Below, in pieces: positions 11,866-24,983 of a DNA stretch of 64,000 nt (within the stretch, counting starts at the first letter, position 1; every line of letters begins with the position of its first letter). This DNA comes from Halocaridina rubra. Lineage: Eukaryota > Arthropoda > Malacostraca > Decapoda > Atyidae. Under the pieces are notes generated by a model. That model was given only the letters and a program-made list of their open reading frames with translations. It had not been told where the DNA came from and searched no databases. Location: assembly GCA_037179515.1 (NCBI GenBank), contig JAXCGZ010021037.1:27572-91571 (forward strand). Reading direction: 5' to 3'. A program made the translations under genes and the position numbers.

Positions 11866-12150
11866 CTGGATATAAGAGGATTGACAAAGGTAGTAGAATT
11901 ATCAAAGAAAATACAGGAGGGAAGGCTTAGATGGTATGGACACCTGTTAAAACGGGACGAACATCATCTTGGAAGTTCGAGGTAGAAGGAGAAGAGGAAG
12001 ACCAAGAAAAAGATGGCGTGATTGTATAGGGGAAGACTTGCAATGGAAGGGTATTGCTGAAAATGAAGCACAGAACAGAAATAGATGGAGACGACTCATT
12101 CACACGGCGACCCCATATAAAAATGGGTTAAAGCTGAGAAGAAGATAGAT

Positions 12151-12259
<109 letters not shown>

Positions 12260-12544
12260 TGTTACCCCCCTTATCGCGGTAGTTCGGTTCCGGGACCCAG
12301 CGCAAACCAGGAAATCCGCGGAGTAGGATCAGCCTATATGTACATAGATATTTTAATGTATTTTTACGTTTACACTGTATAAACCCTCCCTGTACTGTTA
12401 AAAAAACACCCTTTACATTATAAATAACAGCAAGCAACGTAATTTTTTATGAAAATAATAGGAAAACTTACCGTGAATGAGGCGATGATGACTTGACATA
12501 CATAGGTACAGTATTTTACAATAATTTTTACGTTTACGTAAAAT

Positions 12545-12684
12545 AGCGGCCGACATCCACAAACTTTTTTCCTTCTTTCAACATATCTAAGAGTTTCACT
12601 TTATCTACAATGGTTAGCATTTTCCTATGCCGCTTAGGTTCACTACAAGAAGCCTTAGAAGATGAAGGATGATTGGGAGGCATT
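12545..12684 (-). pseudogene. Tigger transposase N-terminal stub
   Basis: The minus strand encodes a start like the full-length copy (MPPNHPSSSKASCSEPKRHR) followed by KVKLLDMLKEGKKFVDVGRYF before breaking into 3'-arm sequence. The helix-turn-helix start is kept; the DDE domain is gone. Confidence 0.7.
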
Positions 12685-13324
12685 GCAAAGGTTAAAATAT
12701 GCGAGTAAAAAAATCACAAGCAAAACATATTAATAATAATAAGCACAACGTGAATGGCGCACACGAGTGAGGCGAGACAATGGAAGATGGTGGAAGCCTT
12801 TGTCCGAAACGCTGATAGCAGTATCGTATTTTACATGTTGCAATACTGTTAGTATTTATGTTTTTTACTATTTTGTACTGTTATATTATTCTTAGGCTAA
12901 GAAATACGTTTTTTATATCAATAAAATCATGACACTACTGGAAATATAAATATATATGCTAGCTCACGTAGCTGCGACCCCAATACATTGTACGCTATCG
13001 AACACAAGCAAAACGATTAATAAGCACAACGTGAACGGCGCACACGTGAGTTAGACTGAAGGAGTCTTTGTCCAAAACGCTGATAGCGGTATCATATTTT
13101 ACATGTTGCAATACTGTTAGTATTTATGTTTTTTTTACTATTTTTTACTGTTTTATTATTCTTAGGCTAATAAATACGTTTTTTTTTATCAATAAAATCA
13201 TGAAACTACTGGAAATATAAATATATATGCCAGCTCACGTAGCTGCGACCCCAATACATTGTACGCTATCGAACACTATTTCACGTGATGCAATACTGCG
13301 AGTTATACTGTACGTACGTATATC

Positions 13325-13497
13325 ATTCAGTTATTAGTACAATGTATATTAATTTAAAATTCATTTACTTATTTGATGATTGTACAAAATCTATTGTATT
13401 TATTCACTGTAATATGGACCAAATATTCCTTTTGTAAAGATTATACTGTACTTTTCAAAAGAGGTGGTCAATAAACGTATCTACCTATCTATCTATC
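13325..13497 (+). mobile_element. 3' end of a retroposon with (CTAT)n tail
   Basis: About 170 bp of foreign sequence in the Tigger F subterminal repeat. It ends with an AATAAA-containing stretch (GGTCAATAAACGTATCTACC) and a short CTAT repeat, as in many 5'-truncated LINE or SINE insertions. A 40-bp host segment just after it (ATTTATGTTTTTTACTATTT) is duplicated in tandem, with CTAT between the copies. Confidence 0.5.
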
Positions 13498-13785
13498 TAC
13501 ATTTATGTTTTTTACTATTTTTTACTATCTATCTATCTACATTTATGTTTTTTACTATTTTTTACTGTTTTATTATTCGTAGGCTGGGAAACAATTTTTT
13601 TTTATCAATTAGATAATGAAATGTTTTTTTCAATAAAAAAAGAAAATACTGAGATTTTTTTTTTAATATTTTAATATTTTTGCATATACCCATGAAATAA
13701 AATAATTTATCCAAAAAAAAAAAAAAAAAAAAAAAAGTGATAGTGAGAAAGCCAACCAAGAAGCGCGAATAACTGGGGTAACACT

Positions 13786-14435
<650 letters not shown>

Positions 14436-14909
14436 CCTTGCCTGAGGTCATTAATTTGTTTCAAGATTCACCATTCAAGCTGTAATCTGACCCAAGTCCA
14501 ATATACAATAACCCCTTTATAAACGACCTAAACTCTCGTAAGCAATCCATCACTGTCGCTAATGGAGTACAATTACTCATTTAATAGTTCATAATGCTTA
14601 CTGCCCTTCCAATGTACTGACAGTATACATTCAAGATTTTCAATGATTATGTACAGTATTTCAAAAATGTTAACATCGATTTATATGTGACTTTGCACTA
14701 CTTTATCACTTTTAATGAATTTTATGTCTTGTACAAATGTACAGTGCATTCTATACATATTTGTAATTTTTTTTATGCTTTTAAATTATTTTATACATTA
14801 TTTTCTATACAGGGCTATATATGACCTTTTACTAGGGAGCTTAGGAGAAAGTGTGCATTGCACAATTTATTATTTTCTAACTATATTCTTTATTATTTTG
14901 CAGAACTAG

Positions 14910-15074
14910 TTTGCTGATAGTCTTGCCTCTATTGCTTCCAAAGTTGGAAAAGATGAAGCTGTTGTTGACCGGATCCATTCAAATAACTACTGTGAGGCAA
15001 AGGAGGCTGGAAATGTCTTCATTACACAGAAGTGGATCGCCAACAATTGGGTCAAAGTGAATATGAGTTACTAA
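14910..15074 (+). CDS. Exon-like ORF of unknown identity
   Basis: A 54-codon reading frame ending in TAA at 15072-15074. It starts after a plausible splice acceptor region (TTTATTATTTTGCAG at 14889-14903, with a second AG at 14908-14909). In-frame TAG at 14907-14909 means only the second AG would give an open exon. The peptide begins FADSLASIASKVGKDEAVVD and contains RIHSNNYCEAKEAGN and ITQKWIANNW. Codon use looks coding, but I do not recognise the family. It could be the last exon of a host gene, a captured fragment inside element G, or a relic of that element's own gene. Confidence 0.3.
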   Translation, partial: FADSLASIASKVGKDEAVVDRIHSNNYCEAKEAGNVFITQKWIANNWVKVNMSY

Positions 15075-15439
15075 AAGAAGGGATATAATAACGTTCGGCT
15101 CCTGTGCACCAGAAAAATTCTTCGAGGAAAGAAAAAATATCAGTGCTGAATCGTGTTGGAGGATTTTGAGTTTGACACTAATCTCTAAAGAGTAGCAACT
15201 CCAATCATACCCCTCAAGATTGCAGGATGTGCGAGATGCACAAAGCACTAACACAATATATTGAGGAAGTGATAGATTCTCTATTATTTTTACAATACTC
15301 TAACTGTAATAAAATGCTCTGTACTTTTAAACCCCCATTACTGAAGGTTGTATCATCCTTTATACTAAAATTAATTTAATTTGATATTGCACTTTTTTTT
15401 TTAACACTTAATATTTTTAAGCCTTTTAAATAATTGTAC

Positions 15440-15945
15440 ATATTTTCTTTTTGAGTGTCACACCAGGACAGGCAAGAAAATTGCCCTAATCAGCCCCGGG
15501 CACGAAGAAAACATTAAGACAAAGAAAAGTAAAAGTTTAAGGACAAGGCAGAAACAAGGACATGATACACAATACGAAAAGGCGATGGCTGAAAGAATAG
15601 AAGTTTTGAGGAATTAGAGATATGGCAGGATTTGGCCCGGAGACGATGATAGATCTGCTTTTTGAAGGAAGCTAGGTTATAAGAATTAGGAAAGACAGAT
15701 GGGAGAGAATTCCTGAGTCTGGAGGTGGATGGAAAGAAGCAGATGCTGCACCGACCAATCAGCGAGCTAAAATCTCCACACAGTACCTGTGAATCAAGGC
15801 TGCTTAGTGAGTGTTACATGGCCTAGGCAGCAGAAGAGAGATGCAACTTACAAATTCACTAGAGCAGCGATGGTAAAAGCAACGATAGAAAAGACAGGGA
15901 TGATACCTTACAGCGAAGAGAAAGAGAATCCAGATATATATTCTT
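15440..15945 (-). mobile_element. Minus-strand LINE 3' fragment
   Basis: Begins GTGTCACACCAGGACAGGC and CAGCCCCGGGCACGAAGA. It continues with sequence matching the 3' portion of the minus-strand LINE at 31745-34425, including the segment encoding the C-terminal FPSTSRLRNSLPS-type motif and a GATCTGCTTTTT marker. Only the extreme C-terminus and 3' UTR are present: a 5'-truncated insertion. Confidence 0.7.
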
Positions 15946-16479
15946 ATATTTAATTTTACATGATTCTGCTTATTTATTGTTTGTAGTTACTTTCTATCTT
16001 TATGGGATTTTAATATCTTTAGCTGACTGACAAAACTGCATAAACTGATGTCTGTCAAATTTTATTTTTCCCCATTTTACTAGCAAAAATCCACGCAAGG
16101 CAAAATATGATTTAAGTCAAACCAACGTAAATCATGGTACACCTTTACATTCAAGTGAGATATTAACCTCTGACCCTTATGACCTTAAATTTAGAAGGTG
16201 CTTACTTGTAGGAACCATATTTACTAACAAGATGGTACCTATCAAATAAACATAAAGACTTAAATCAATTGCTGAAGTCATATGACTATGAAGTATTACA
16301 GTTTTCATTCATTTAAAAAATCTTTTTGTGCAAAGTTGCAATACATCTTCTGGCTATTCTCGAAGCATAAACGTTGTAATCATGCTCTCCTATAACCTAG
16401 TAGCATATTCATACAGAGTGCAGCTGAGCCTGAATTAACATATCTTAAATCGCTGTATCAAGACTTTCCATTTCAATGA

Positions 16480-16485
16480 TTTATT
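16480..16485 (-). promoter_or_regulatory. Candidate poly(A) signal AATAAA
   Basis: TTTATT on the plus strand, AATAAA on the minus strand, about 115 bases beyond the stop codon of the minus-strand terminal exon at 16601-16719. Confidence 0.5.
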
Positions 16486-16600
16486 ATGGCATAATTACTG
16501 AATTACTATGCACAGACCTCCACATTATTACCAATACTATCTACTGGATATACAGTGTATCATATGCACAATACATTTAAGTTTCACTTCTTGCTTTACA

Positions 16601-16719
16601 TTACCTTCCTCTAGCAGAATTGTCATTATTGCCACCATCACGATTTTTGGCATTGGACCCAGGAGGTGCCCTATTGTTTTTAGGCTTTTTGGCCCTTTTT
16701 TTCTTGGCCACTGCTGCAA
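16601..16719 (-). CDS. Candidate terminal coding exon of a host gene
   Basis: On the minus strand a good acceptor (CCATTGTATTTCAG, ending at 16720) opens a frame running to TAA at 16601-16603. Read in the frame that enters with one base from the previous exon, it gives 38 residues starting AAVAKKKRAKKPKNNRAPPG and ending NDNSARGR. The peptide is strongly basic, then Asn/Gly-rich, ending in an RG tail, as in some RNA- or ribosome-associated proteins; I do not recognise the family. An AATAAA follows at 16480-16485. It joins in phase to the ATG exon at 20099-20111, though unseen exons between them are possible. Confidence 0.5.
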
Positions 16720-16729
16720 CTGAAATACA

Positions 16730-19700
16730 ATGGAAATAGTCCAATTAGCTATATTACAAATAAAAAGTAACTTATAGAAAGGATCTTTTCAGTCACCAAA
16801 AATTTTTATATTATACGTATCCATAAATACCTCTTATGTAAACACATGTAAAAGGCCATTGGTGCTTGAGAAGTTTTAAAATTCCTGTGCAAATAAAAAC
16901 CATTGATCCTCTGCCCAATAATACTTTATTTATAGACACACAAAGTAAGTCATCTATCCTTAAATTTTAATTATCAGGAACGACAACAAAAATAAGTCAT
17001 CTATCCTTAAATTTTAATTACCCCCTGTATCATGAATGACAACTAACAAAATTAAAGTAAGCTATGAAAAATAATATAAAAACATTGCATAGAAGTACAG
17101 TTTACTGTATTACGTAATGATTTAATCATAACAGGAAAGGAAGACTAGCTCATCATTAATTGCATATTTTAAAGAGACAATCAACTTACAATAATATGCT
17201 ACTCCTACTTCTGTCCACTCTCAAGCCCATATCAAATCCAGTACAACCAACAACATGACTTTACACATAAAATGCACTAATATTCATATCTTCTAACTGT
17301 GACAATACATAATATGATATTAAATAACTGAATTTGCTACTATTAATTATAACCATAAGATAAGCTTTGCAGCTCTGACTGCCCTTATCCTGCCTATTCA
17401 TTTATATAAAGTTCAAGAGACGCTTACACGTTTCCTTTAAGAACCTACTTTTTAAATGACCAAATGACGTATGCACATCATAAAAATACTAACAAGTGAT
17501 GTTGCAATTTTCTTACAATACCACAATAACTTCCAATATCACTGGCATTTCAATTATCAAAAATATACACAGACAATTATATGAAAAATTCAAGGTACAT
17601 ATGTACCGATAACTGTTGCATTTCTAATATAATTCCAAATCCAAGAGGTTCCTGACTACTAACCATTGAAAATTAAGCTTTCTTAGCTTCAGCACATACT
17701 TAACCATATACAGTATAAGCAAACTATACAGGTATATTTATATCTACATAATGCAAAACGTTTTCTGCAGCAACTTCATCACAAAGTAGAGAAATAAATT
17801 TAATATGGTACAAGCAACACTGAATTCAAGTATGAATTTCACCATAAATTTGTGTACTTCTGGTTTCTTTGATAATCCTCTAAAGTATCAGGTCCACTGA
17901 TGGAAAATGAGTCTTGGGTAGACCACCTAGACACTACCAGTTCCCAATGATGTTTCCTGTATTTGTTTCTAAGGCAGGCCCAGGATGGGAAAAAATTAAA
18001 TTACATTATTCTACTTCATTTAAGCAAGTCTAAAGAGAATAACACCTAAATAACCTTTTCTTCTTTTCACTCCACTAATTAACATTTTCTTAATGGAAAC
18101 GATCTTAAGGATATTTATTAATATCAGTCATTTGATTATGATGATTTCCTCCTAAAATGTACCAAAAAATCAATCTTATCATGTTACTAATTAATTCCAA
18201 AAAGCTTTAGATAGCTCTTACTAACCTACAACTAAATTTTTTGCTCAATATTATGTTCAGGTTAAACCATATATTTTGTAATTACTGTAATCTTAATAAT
18301 ATAGCCAGCTTCAATGAACAAGGAAAGTCCGGAAATGTATGTTATAACTGGCCAAAACAAATTAAAATTTTTATGACAAAATTGATGCATAAGGAGGAGT
18401 TTACTCATTCAGCTGACTGATCATTGTATACAGTATACTCCAATTACTTGAAAACGTATTAGTTCTGGCTAATGACCTGCCACAGTCAAGATATCTAAAT
18501 TCCTTAAAGTTGCAAGCTATTTTCCAATCTTTAAACATAAGTATATCTTGAATAAAAATAAAATACTGCATGTACAAAAAACTTCACATTTCAAATTGTT
18601 ATTGCATCAATGACTGGCAATGCATCATGGTTTTTGACACTATGCTGTATGCATTGAAATAATTCAAGCATTTAAGCATACATTTTTGTCTGTGTAATTC
18701 TGATAAATACATCTGTACAAGATAGCTTCATTCACTACAGCTAAGTAAAGTTGGGATCTTGTAAAGATGAGAGACCCCAGGGTGCTCTAGGGCAGTTCTT
18801 ATATAAAAGGCAAGTCACCTAACCTAACCTAGCAATTTACTGGGTTGTTTAACTTAACATGAGGTTCTGGGGGCTGCTTATCTATACAAGATCCAAGTTA
18901 GGCAAGGTTATTATGTCCATATGAACATTCCACATCCATACAATCCCTAGTAAGGCAGTAACTAAAAATGTACCTTATCTATTGGTAAGAATTACTTGTG
19001 GTTCCAAAATAAGCTAATAAAGCACTTACTGCTGCGTTACTTATTCCAAATCAATCACATTAAGAAGCTTAATATGTTTCTTCATATTAAATAGGCGTTT
19101 AAAACTCACTTTGCTCTATAGGAGTTGGGGGCCACATTAGATCACAGGTAGGGTGAGTGAGTGAGGAATCAGCTAATAGATTTGATCCCACAAGAAGGGT
19201 ATCCAGGTTAAATTCCCCAGTTCCATCATGTCTATGTCCACCACTTTGTGAGTGGGGACAAGTTGTCTTACATAAAATGAAGCATGACTGCTCCCTGGGA
19301 GCTCCAAGCAATCAGTTCATCTGGGAGTTCATATTGCACTTCACATAAAAAAAACTAAAAATAATATATTTAAAAAGACAGCGTATATAGATTATACTTA
19401 ATGCTGTTTTCGAATTATTAATAATGAGATTATTCATATGACAACTGAACTTTCTCATGTTTCATAATAACTGGACTTATTCATGTTTCATAAAAATGGG
19501 CGGATTATGTAAAGAATAACTCCACGGTACTCTGCGGTTATTCATATTTTCAAGGAAAGTCAATGAACCAACCAAACTGAACCACATTTAAACTTATAAT
19601 TTATGGGGTTATTCAAGTTTACATAGGGTACTGAAGGTTACCCATCGTAACAGAATCTGATTCAGCATACTCTACGCCTTCAAGAACGTTATCTTTCCGA

Positions 19701-20098
19701 AGTCATGGCCCAAATCCTATAATTATAATGACAAAGTCCTGGAAGTTTGAGCTACCTTGAAACCGCCTAGGCCTATTGAGATTGGTGTACGGAGGCGTGC
19801 TTCTTAAACAAAGAGCATTTTCGTGATGTCAGGAACTAGGATTAATTGCCGTTTATATAACACTGAAAAGGACATGAAAAAGCTTTGCGGATATTAAACA
19901 TGGGCGGAAATTACTGTTGATGTTCCTGCTGAAGTTTTTGATTTTGTCTAAAGGTTAGGGTAAAGCACCAAGAGGTCAGACTTCTACAACCCTGAAGGGT
20001 AGCCAAAGTTAGGTCCTTCTAGGGGCTATGAGAACGAGTTTACTGCTTCCGCCACACTCTTGTCAATGCATTCATATATAACATTCACTAATACTTAC
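16730..20098 (-). other. Probable intron / AT-rich non-coding DNA
   Basis: About 3.4 kb with no recognisable transposon protein, the longest such stretch in the window. If the two-exon model is right, it is the intron, opening with donor GTAAGTATT (minus strand, 20098 downward). A somewhat GC-richer patch lies at about 19110-19340. A short CCTAACCTAACCT telomere-like run is at 18818-18830. Small internal exons cannot be excluded. Confidence 0.4.
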
Positions 20099-20111
20099 TC
20101 CGACGATTCAT
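20099..20111 (-). CDS. Candidate start exon (ATG) with strong splice donor
   Basis: On the minus strand ATG at 20111-20109 is followed by AATCGTCGGA and then GTAAGTATT, a near-consensus 5' splice site. It encodes MNRR plus one base, so the intron is phase 1. The terminal exon at 16719 needs exactly one incoming base (A+TT gives Ile), so direct joining would yield a 43-residue basic protein. Upstream minus-strand sequence (20112-20340) would be the 5' leader and promoter. This rests on splice-site appearance alone. Confidence 0.4.
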
Positions 20112-20344
20112 GTCAGGCTTAGAGCTGCTCATCTCTACTCGCCACGGGCCAAATATCACTCTACTGACGGAGGTTATTGAGACTTTTCGCAACAGATGGC
20201 ATTACTCTCTACCACTACACGCTAACAAAGGAATGCACAAGGGCGTCGCTGAAGGACTGACTGGCTTATACCATGTTGACCGAAGGATTTCCCGAATGAA
20301 GATTAAATGGAATAATGACTGGTATCGAGGAGGAGTTTAACTAC

Positions 20345-20639
20345 GTTAAAATAAAAGTCATTATTTCAATTCAAAAAACTATATAGACATAATACAGAAA
20401 TACGTGTTGAAAAACGTTACAGATTTTGTAGAATATTTTTTTCCTGAGAATTTACTAACGGAGATTCTACATTATGAATTTACAATTTTCGCATAACATT
20501 TAAAAATGAATCATATCCTGCACAAATGCTTATAATCAAAATGCCCATTATTATCTGTTGATAGCAATGCATATGAGTGCCCTTGAAAATTTTGAATAAA
20601 TCTCCACTCTACTTATTCATTATAATAACTGTTCTGTTT
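20345..20639. other. AT-rich gap without recognised feature
   Basis: No ORF or repeat recognised between the candidate gene start and the first CR1 copy. Confidence 0.5.
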
Positions 20640-22866
20640 GAGGAAAGTCATAGAGGTACAATCGATGTCATAAACTCAGTTGTTAATGGCGCATGGGAGA
20701 GAAGTGCAGGAGTTTGATTATGAGAGATTTTAATCATAGAGATATAGATTGGATAAGTCTTCACCCGCACAGAAGGATTTATTAGGGCAAGATTCCTAGA
20801 TTGTGCACAAAGGAATTTCCAACACCAACATGTACTGGAACCAGCGAGGGCCAGGAATGGGGATGAGTCATCACTACTTGATCTTGTATTCACAGATAAT
20901 TTGTTGGATATTGATAAAAAAAAAAAAAAGGAGTATGAGCCACCAACTTAAAATAATGAACACGGTGTGTTGTTGATGGAGTATATCATAGAATATATTC
21001 TGCCAGAAAGTAGAGGCACTGAGAAGGACACGAGGAGGAATTATCAAAAGATTATATCAAAGTTGCTGAGCATTTTGCAGTTATTGGCTGGAGGACCTTA
21101 TTTAACAACAAATATGTACAAGACATGTACAAATTATTTTAGGAATATGGGAAGATAGTCACTTGTTGTATACCTTCCACCAATATTGAATTTAAACAAG
21201 CTAGAGAGAAATGGTTCAAAAATGAGTGTAAGAGAACTAAGGATTGGAGAGACAAATGCTGGAAAACGTATAGAAGATAAAATATAAATGCCTGACAGAC
21301 CAATAAAACAGCAAGAAAAGATTTTCTAAGAAAAAGAAGAAGCCAAAAGAAATTATGGAAAGGATATCACCAAGAAGGATAAAGAAAATCCCAAACTCTT
21401 CTACAGTTTTATCAGAGGAAAACTGAAGGTAAAAAAACCGGTTTTAAGGTTCAAGAGAGTGGATGGAAGTATTGCAGAGACAGATGAAGAGATCTGCAGA
21501 AAATACCCCACCCCCTATGATTGTAGAGATCATGAGCAGGTATTAGAAAACATCATCATTTCAGCCACAGAGGTATGCAAAGCGCTGATGGGATTAGATG
21601 CCCAAAAAGCTACAGGTCCTAATGATATATCCCCTTGCGTACTTAAGAAATGCACTAAACCAATATTTAAGGAGCTGTGCATCATATTTGAAAAGTCAAC
21701 GGAATCTGGGGAGATTTGAAAGGGATACGCCTTTAAATTACAGACCTGTAATTTAAAGATATGAAAAGTACTAAGAAAACATATCTCTTTTCGCTTGGAA
21801 CCCTTCAACTTTTGGTCAGTGAGCCGGATCTTAAAGGAAAGAGAGGGCTAGGCGGATTGCATATTCTTAGATTTTCAGAAAGCAATTGATACAGTCCCTC
21901 ATGGGAAACATATTAAAAGGCTGCAAGTAATGGTGAAAATAGGTGGAAATGTCCTGGAATGGATAAAATCTTAATTTGGAGGAAGGAAACAGAGGGTTAG
22001 AGAAAAACACTCAGTAATGAACCCTAATAAGGGTTCATTATTAGGGTCACTTTTGTTCCTTGTATAGGTAAATGACCTACTAGAGTCTGTAAATTCATTC
22101 TTAGATATGTTTGCAGATGATCAAAGATGGTGAAGAAAGTAAGGGAAAAGAACAATGGTAGAGAACTTCAGGAAGAACTAAATAATCTGCATGAGTAGTC
22201 AGAAAAGTGGTTCATGTAATTCTATATTCAAAGTATATGGTAATGCAAGTGCAAGAAGGCTCAAGCTTGGATACTCAATAGCAAGAGAAGAACTTCAAGA
22301 GATGTAGAAAGAAAGAGATCTAAGAGTAAACATACTGGCAGAGTTGCCTCCGGAAATGCCTATAAATGGCATAGCAAGGACAGCATTTACTTTCTTAGGA
22401 AAGGTAAGCATAGTCTTTAGAAACATGGACAAGGGAATGTTCAGAAATAGTCATGTAAGCTATGTGAGGCCAAAGCTTGAATATGCAGCCCCCTCTTGGA
22501 ATCCACACTTGAAAAAGCATATAGTTATGTTGGAAATATGCAATCTCAGTTATGAGGAGAGGCTGAGGGAATTAGACTTACCATCACTTGAAGCTAGGTG
22601 AATGAGGGGGAATATGATAATGGGTATTAAATTCCTTCATAGTTATGACAGAGTGAATAGGGATCGGTGATATTTTGATATGGCTGGAACTAGAACTAGA
22701 GGTCATAGCTTGAAGCTTCATAAGAAAACATCTATGCAGGATGTAAGGAAGTACATCTCAAGTGTAAGAGTAGTTGATAATTGGAATTCACTGAGCGAGG
22801 AGGTAGTTAATGCTAATTCAATCCATAGTTTTAAGGACAAGTATGATGAAAATTACTAAGTACAAA
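20640..22866 (+). pseudogene. CR1-like LINE copy 1 (ORF2, decayed)
   Basis: 5'-truncated LINE starting inside the endonuclease: the segment near 20715-20760 encodes a decayed MRDFNHRDIDWI, equivalent to MGDFNHKEIDWI in the copy at 56387. The reverse transcriptase follows from about 21400: KATGPNDISPCVLKKC, a decayed motif A (LDFQKAIDTVPHG), and a palm region with the YADD equivalent frameshifted. C-terminal segments are YVRPKLEYAAPSWNPHLKKH (22440-22520) and YEERLRELDLPSLEAR (22550-22600). Many stops and frameshifts. The enzyme would nick DNA and reverse-transcribe its RNA at the nick; this copy cannot. Confidence 0.8.
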
Positions 22867-23277
22867 ACTGGTGCCAGAGATACCCAATCTCAGTTATGAT
22901 GAGAGGCTGAGGGAATTATATTTACCATCTCTTGAAGCTAGAAGATTGAAGGGGGATATGGTGATGGTTTTTAAATTCCTTCATGGTTATGACAGAGTGG
23001 ATAGGGATCGATATTTCTCTATGGCTGGCACTAGAACTAGAGGTCCTAGTTTGAAGCTTCGTAAGAAAACTTCCTTGCAGGCTGTAAGGAAGTACCTTTA
23101 TAGTGTAAGAGTAGTTGATAATTGGAATGCCCTAAGAGAGGAGGTAGTTAATGCTAACTCAATCCATAGTTTAAGGACAAGTATGATAAGTATCACTACG
23201 TACAAAATGGAACCGACCTGGAGATGGGAAGTTGCGGGCTTGGGGCTCTTTCCCGTAAGCACAAGTACAAATAGCTA
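22867..23277 (+). pseudogene. CR1-like LINE 3' segment, second copy
   Basis: Directly follows copy 1 and repeats its last ~400 bp: EIPNLSYDERLRELYLPSL, KFLHGYDRVDRDRYF, VRVVDNWNALREEVV, ending in GCTTGGGGCTCTTTCCCGTA. The junction is inside AAACTGG, shared by both, so it may come from local duplication or unequal recombination. Confidence 0.75.
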
Positions 23278-23285
23278 ATTACACA

Positions 23286-24983
23286 CATCTTTTGTGAATA
23301 TTATGAAAAGGAAGTAGATTGTTGTATGCTTTCCACCAATATGGGAGCTATTCATGCCAGAGAGAAATAGTTCAATAATGAGTGTAAGAGAGCTAAAAAT
23401 TGGAGAGACAAATGCTAGAAAATGGATAAGATGAGAAAAGCATAAATGTCTGGCAGCCTTATAAAAGAGCAAGAAATTATAACCTAAGTAAAAGAAGAGA
23501 GGCAGAGAGGGAATATGAATGGAATATCACCAGGAAGACTAAAGAAAATCCCAAACTTTTCCATTGCTTTATCAAAGGTAAAAGAACAGGTCTTAAAGCT
23601 AAAAAGATCATATGGAAGCATCACTGAGACGGATGAAGAGATCTGTGAAGAATTGAACAAGGAGTTTCAGTAAGTATTTACAGCAGAATATATCCCACCC
23701 CCTCAGATTGCAAAGATAAGAGCTCATGGGCCGGTATTAGAGAACATCATCTTTTCAGCCACAGAGGTATGCAAAGCGCTACTGGAGTTAGTTGCCCATA
23801 AAGCTACAGGTCCTGATGATATATCCTCTTATGTACTTAAAAAGTGGGCTAAATCAATAACAGCTGCACTATGTATCATATTTGAAAAGTCGCTGGAATC
23901 AGGGGACAATCCAAGATGCTAGAAACAAGTGAACATGGTACCTATCTTCATAAAGGGAAGGAGGGATACAGCTCTAAACAATAGACCTGTTTCCTTGACC
24001 AGCATAGTTTGCAAAGATATGGAGAACCTATTAAGAAAGAACACCTCTCTTCACTTGGAATCTTTCAAATTTTTGTAAGTGAGACAACTTGGATTTAGAA
24101 TAAGTAGATCAACAGTAACAAACTTATTAGAATTTTATGATGAAGTAAGCCAAATCTTACAGGAAAGAGAGGGCTCTACAAATTGCATATTCCGAGATGT
24201 TCAGAAAGCATTTGAAATGGTTCCACACGGGAGACTTATTAGGAATCTGCAAGCAATGGAAAGAATTGGTGGAAATGTCTTGAAATAGATAAAAACTTAC
24301 TTTAAAGGAAGGGAACAGAGGGTTAGAGTGAGACACTCAGTGTCTGCATGGAGAAGAGTTAGTAATAGAGTTCCACAGAGTTCAGTTTTAGGCCACGTTT
24401 GTTCTTTATATGTGTAAATGACCTATCAGAGTCTGTAAATTCATTCATGAATATGTTTGCAGATGATGCAAAGATTGTGAAGAAAGTAAGAGACGAGAAC
24501 AAGGGTAGAAATTGTCAGAAAGACATAATGTGGTCAGAAAATAAAATTCAATAATTCAAAATGTAAGGCAATGAGAATGGGTACAAGTACAAGTTCTTAG
24601 GCCCAAGCTTGAATGCCAAATGGCAAGAGTAGAACTGCAAGAGATAGAGAATGAGAGGGATCTAGGAGTAAACATACTGGCCGATTTGTCTCCAGAAATG
24701 CATATAAATGGCGTAGCAAGGGCAGCATATGCTTTCTTAGCAAATGTAAGGGTAGCCTTCAGGGATATGAACAAGGAAATGTTCAGAAATATTTATGTAA
24801 CCTATGTGAGGCCAAAGCTGGTATATGCAGCCCCCTTTTGGAATCCGCACTTGAAAAAGCACATAGTGAAGTAGGAAAAAGTTCAAAGACATGCCACGAA
24901 ACTAATGGCTGAATACACAATCTCAGTTATGAGGAAATTAGACTTACAATCACTCGAAGCTAAAATACTTAGGGGGATATGGT
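23286..24983 (+). pseudogene. CR1-like LINE copy 2, 5' part (split by LTR element)
   Basis: Starts in the endonuclease-to-RT linker (REKxFDN equivalent near 23360). It continues through RT: ATGPDDISSYVLKKW, LGFRISRSTVTNLLEFYDEV (24090-24150), a decayed FRDVQKAFEMVPHGR motif A, a damaged SGVPQGS region (24360), a MNMFADDAKIVKKV segment (24448-24490) and YVRPKLVYAAPFWNPHLKKH. It stops mid-gene at 24983, where the LTR retrotransposon inserts, and resumes at 28798. Confidence 0.8.
24980..24983 (+). repeat. 4-bp target duplication TGGT (left)
   Basis: TGGT precedes the 5' LTR and recurs at 28798-28801 after the 3' LTR. The undisturbed LINE reads GATATGGTGACA (30463-30474), which confirms duplication of TGGT. 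Confidence 0.85.

Larger units (their letters stand above)
10836..12150 (+). mobile_element. RTE-like LINE, 5'-truncated, interrupted
   Basis: The 3' half of an RTE-type non-LTR retrotransposon: reverse transcriptase (10844-11393), a decayed C-terminal part, a foreign insertion (about 11529-11865), then the end of the protein and 3' end (about 11866-12150). The 3' part still shows a GRLRWYGHLLKRDEHH-like segment and a KWVKAEKK tail typical of RTE C-termini. It starts inside a TA array and ends at another. Confidence 0.75.
14436..16137. mobile_element. TA-flanked element G (Tigger/mariner-like ends)
   Basis: TA stands directly outside both ends. The left end is CCTTGCCTGAGGTCATTAAT; the right end read inward is CCATGATTTACGTTGGTTTG. 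They are similar in type to element D but not a close inverted match. It contains a LINE 3' fragment (about 15440-15945) and an exon-like ORF (14910-15074). No transposase is recognised. Confidence 0.4.

Noticed and set aside
19110..19340. GC-richer patch as an internal exon of the minus-strand gene
   Set aside because: No acceptor-donor pair with an open, phase-compatible frame was found.
20110..20340. 76-codon plus-strand frame
   Set aside because: No family resemblance. The opposite strand here looks like a 5' leader with ATG and splice donor.
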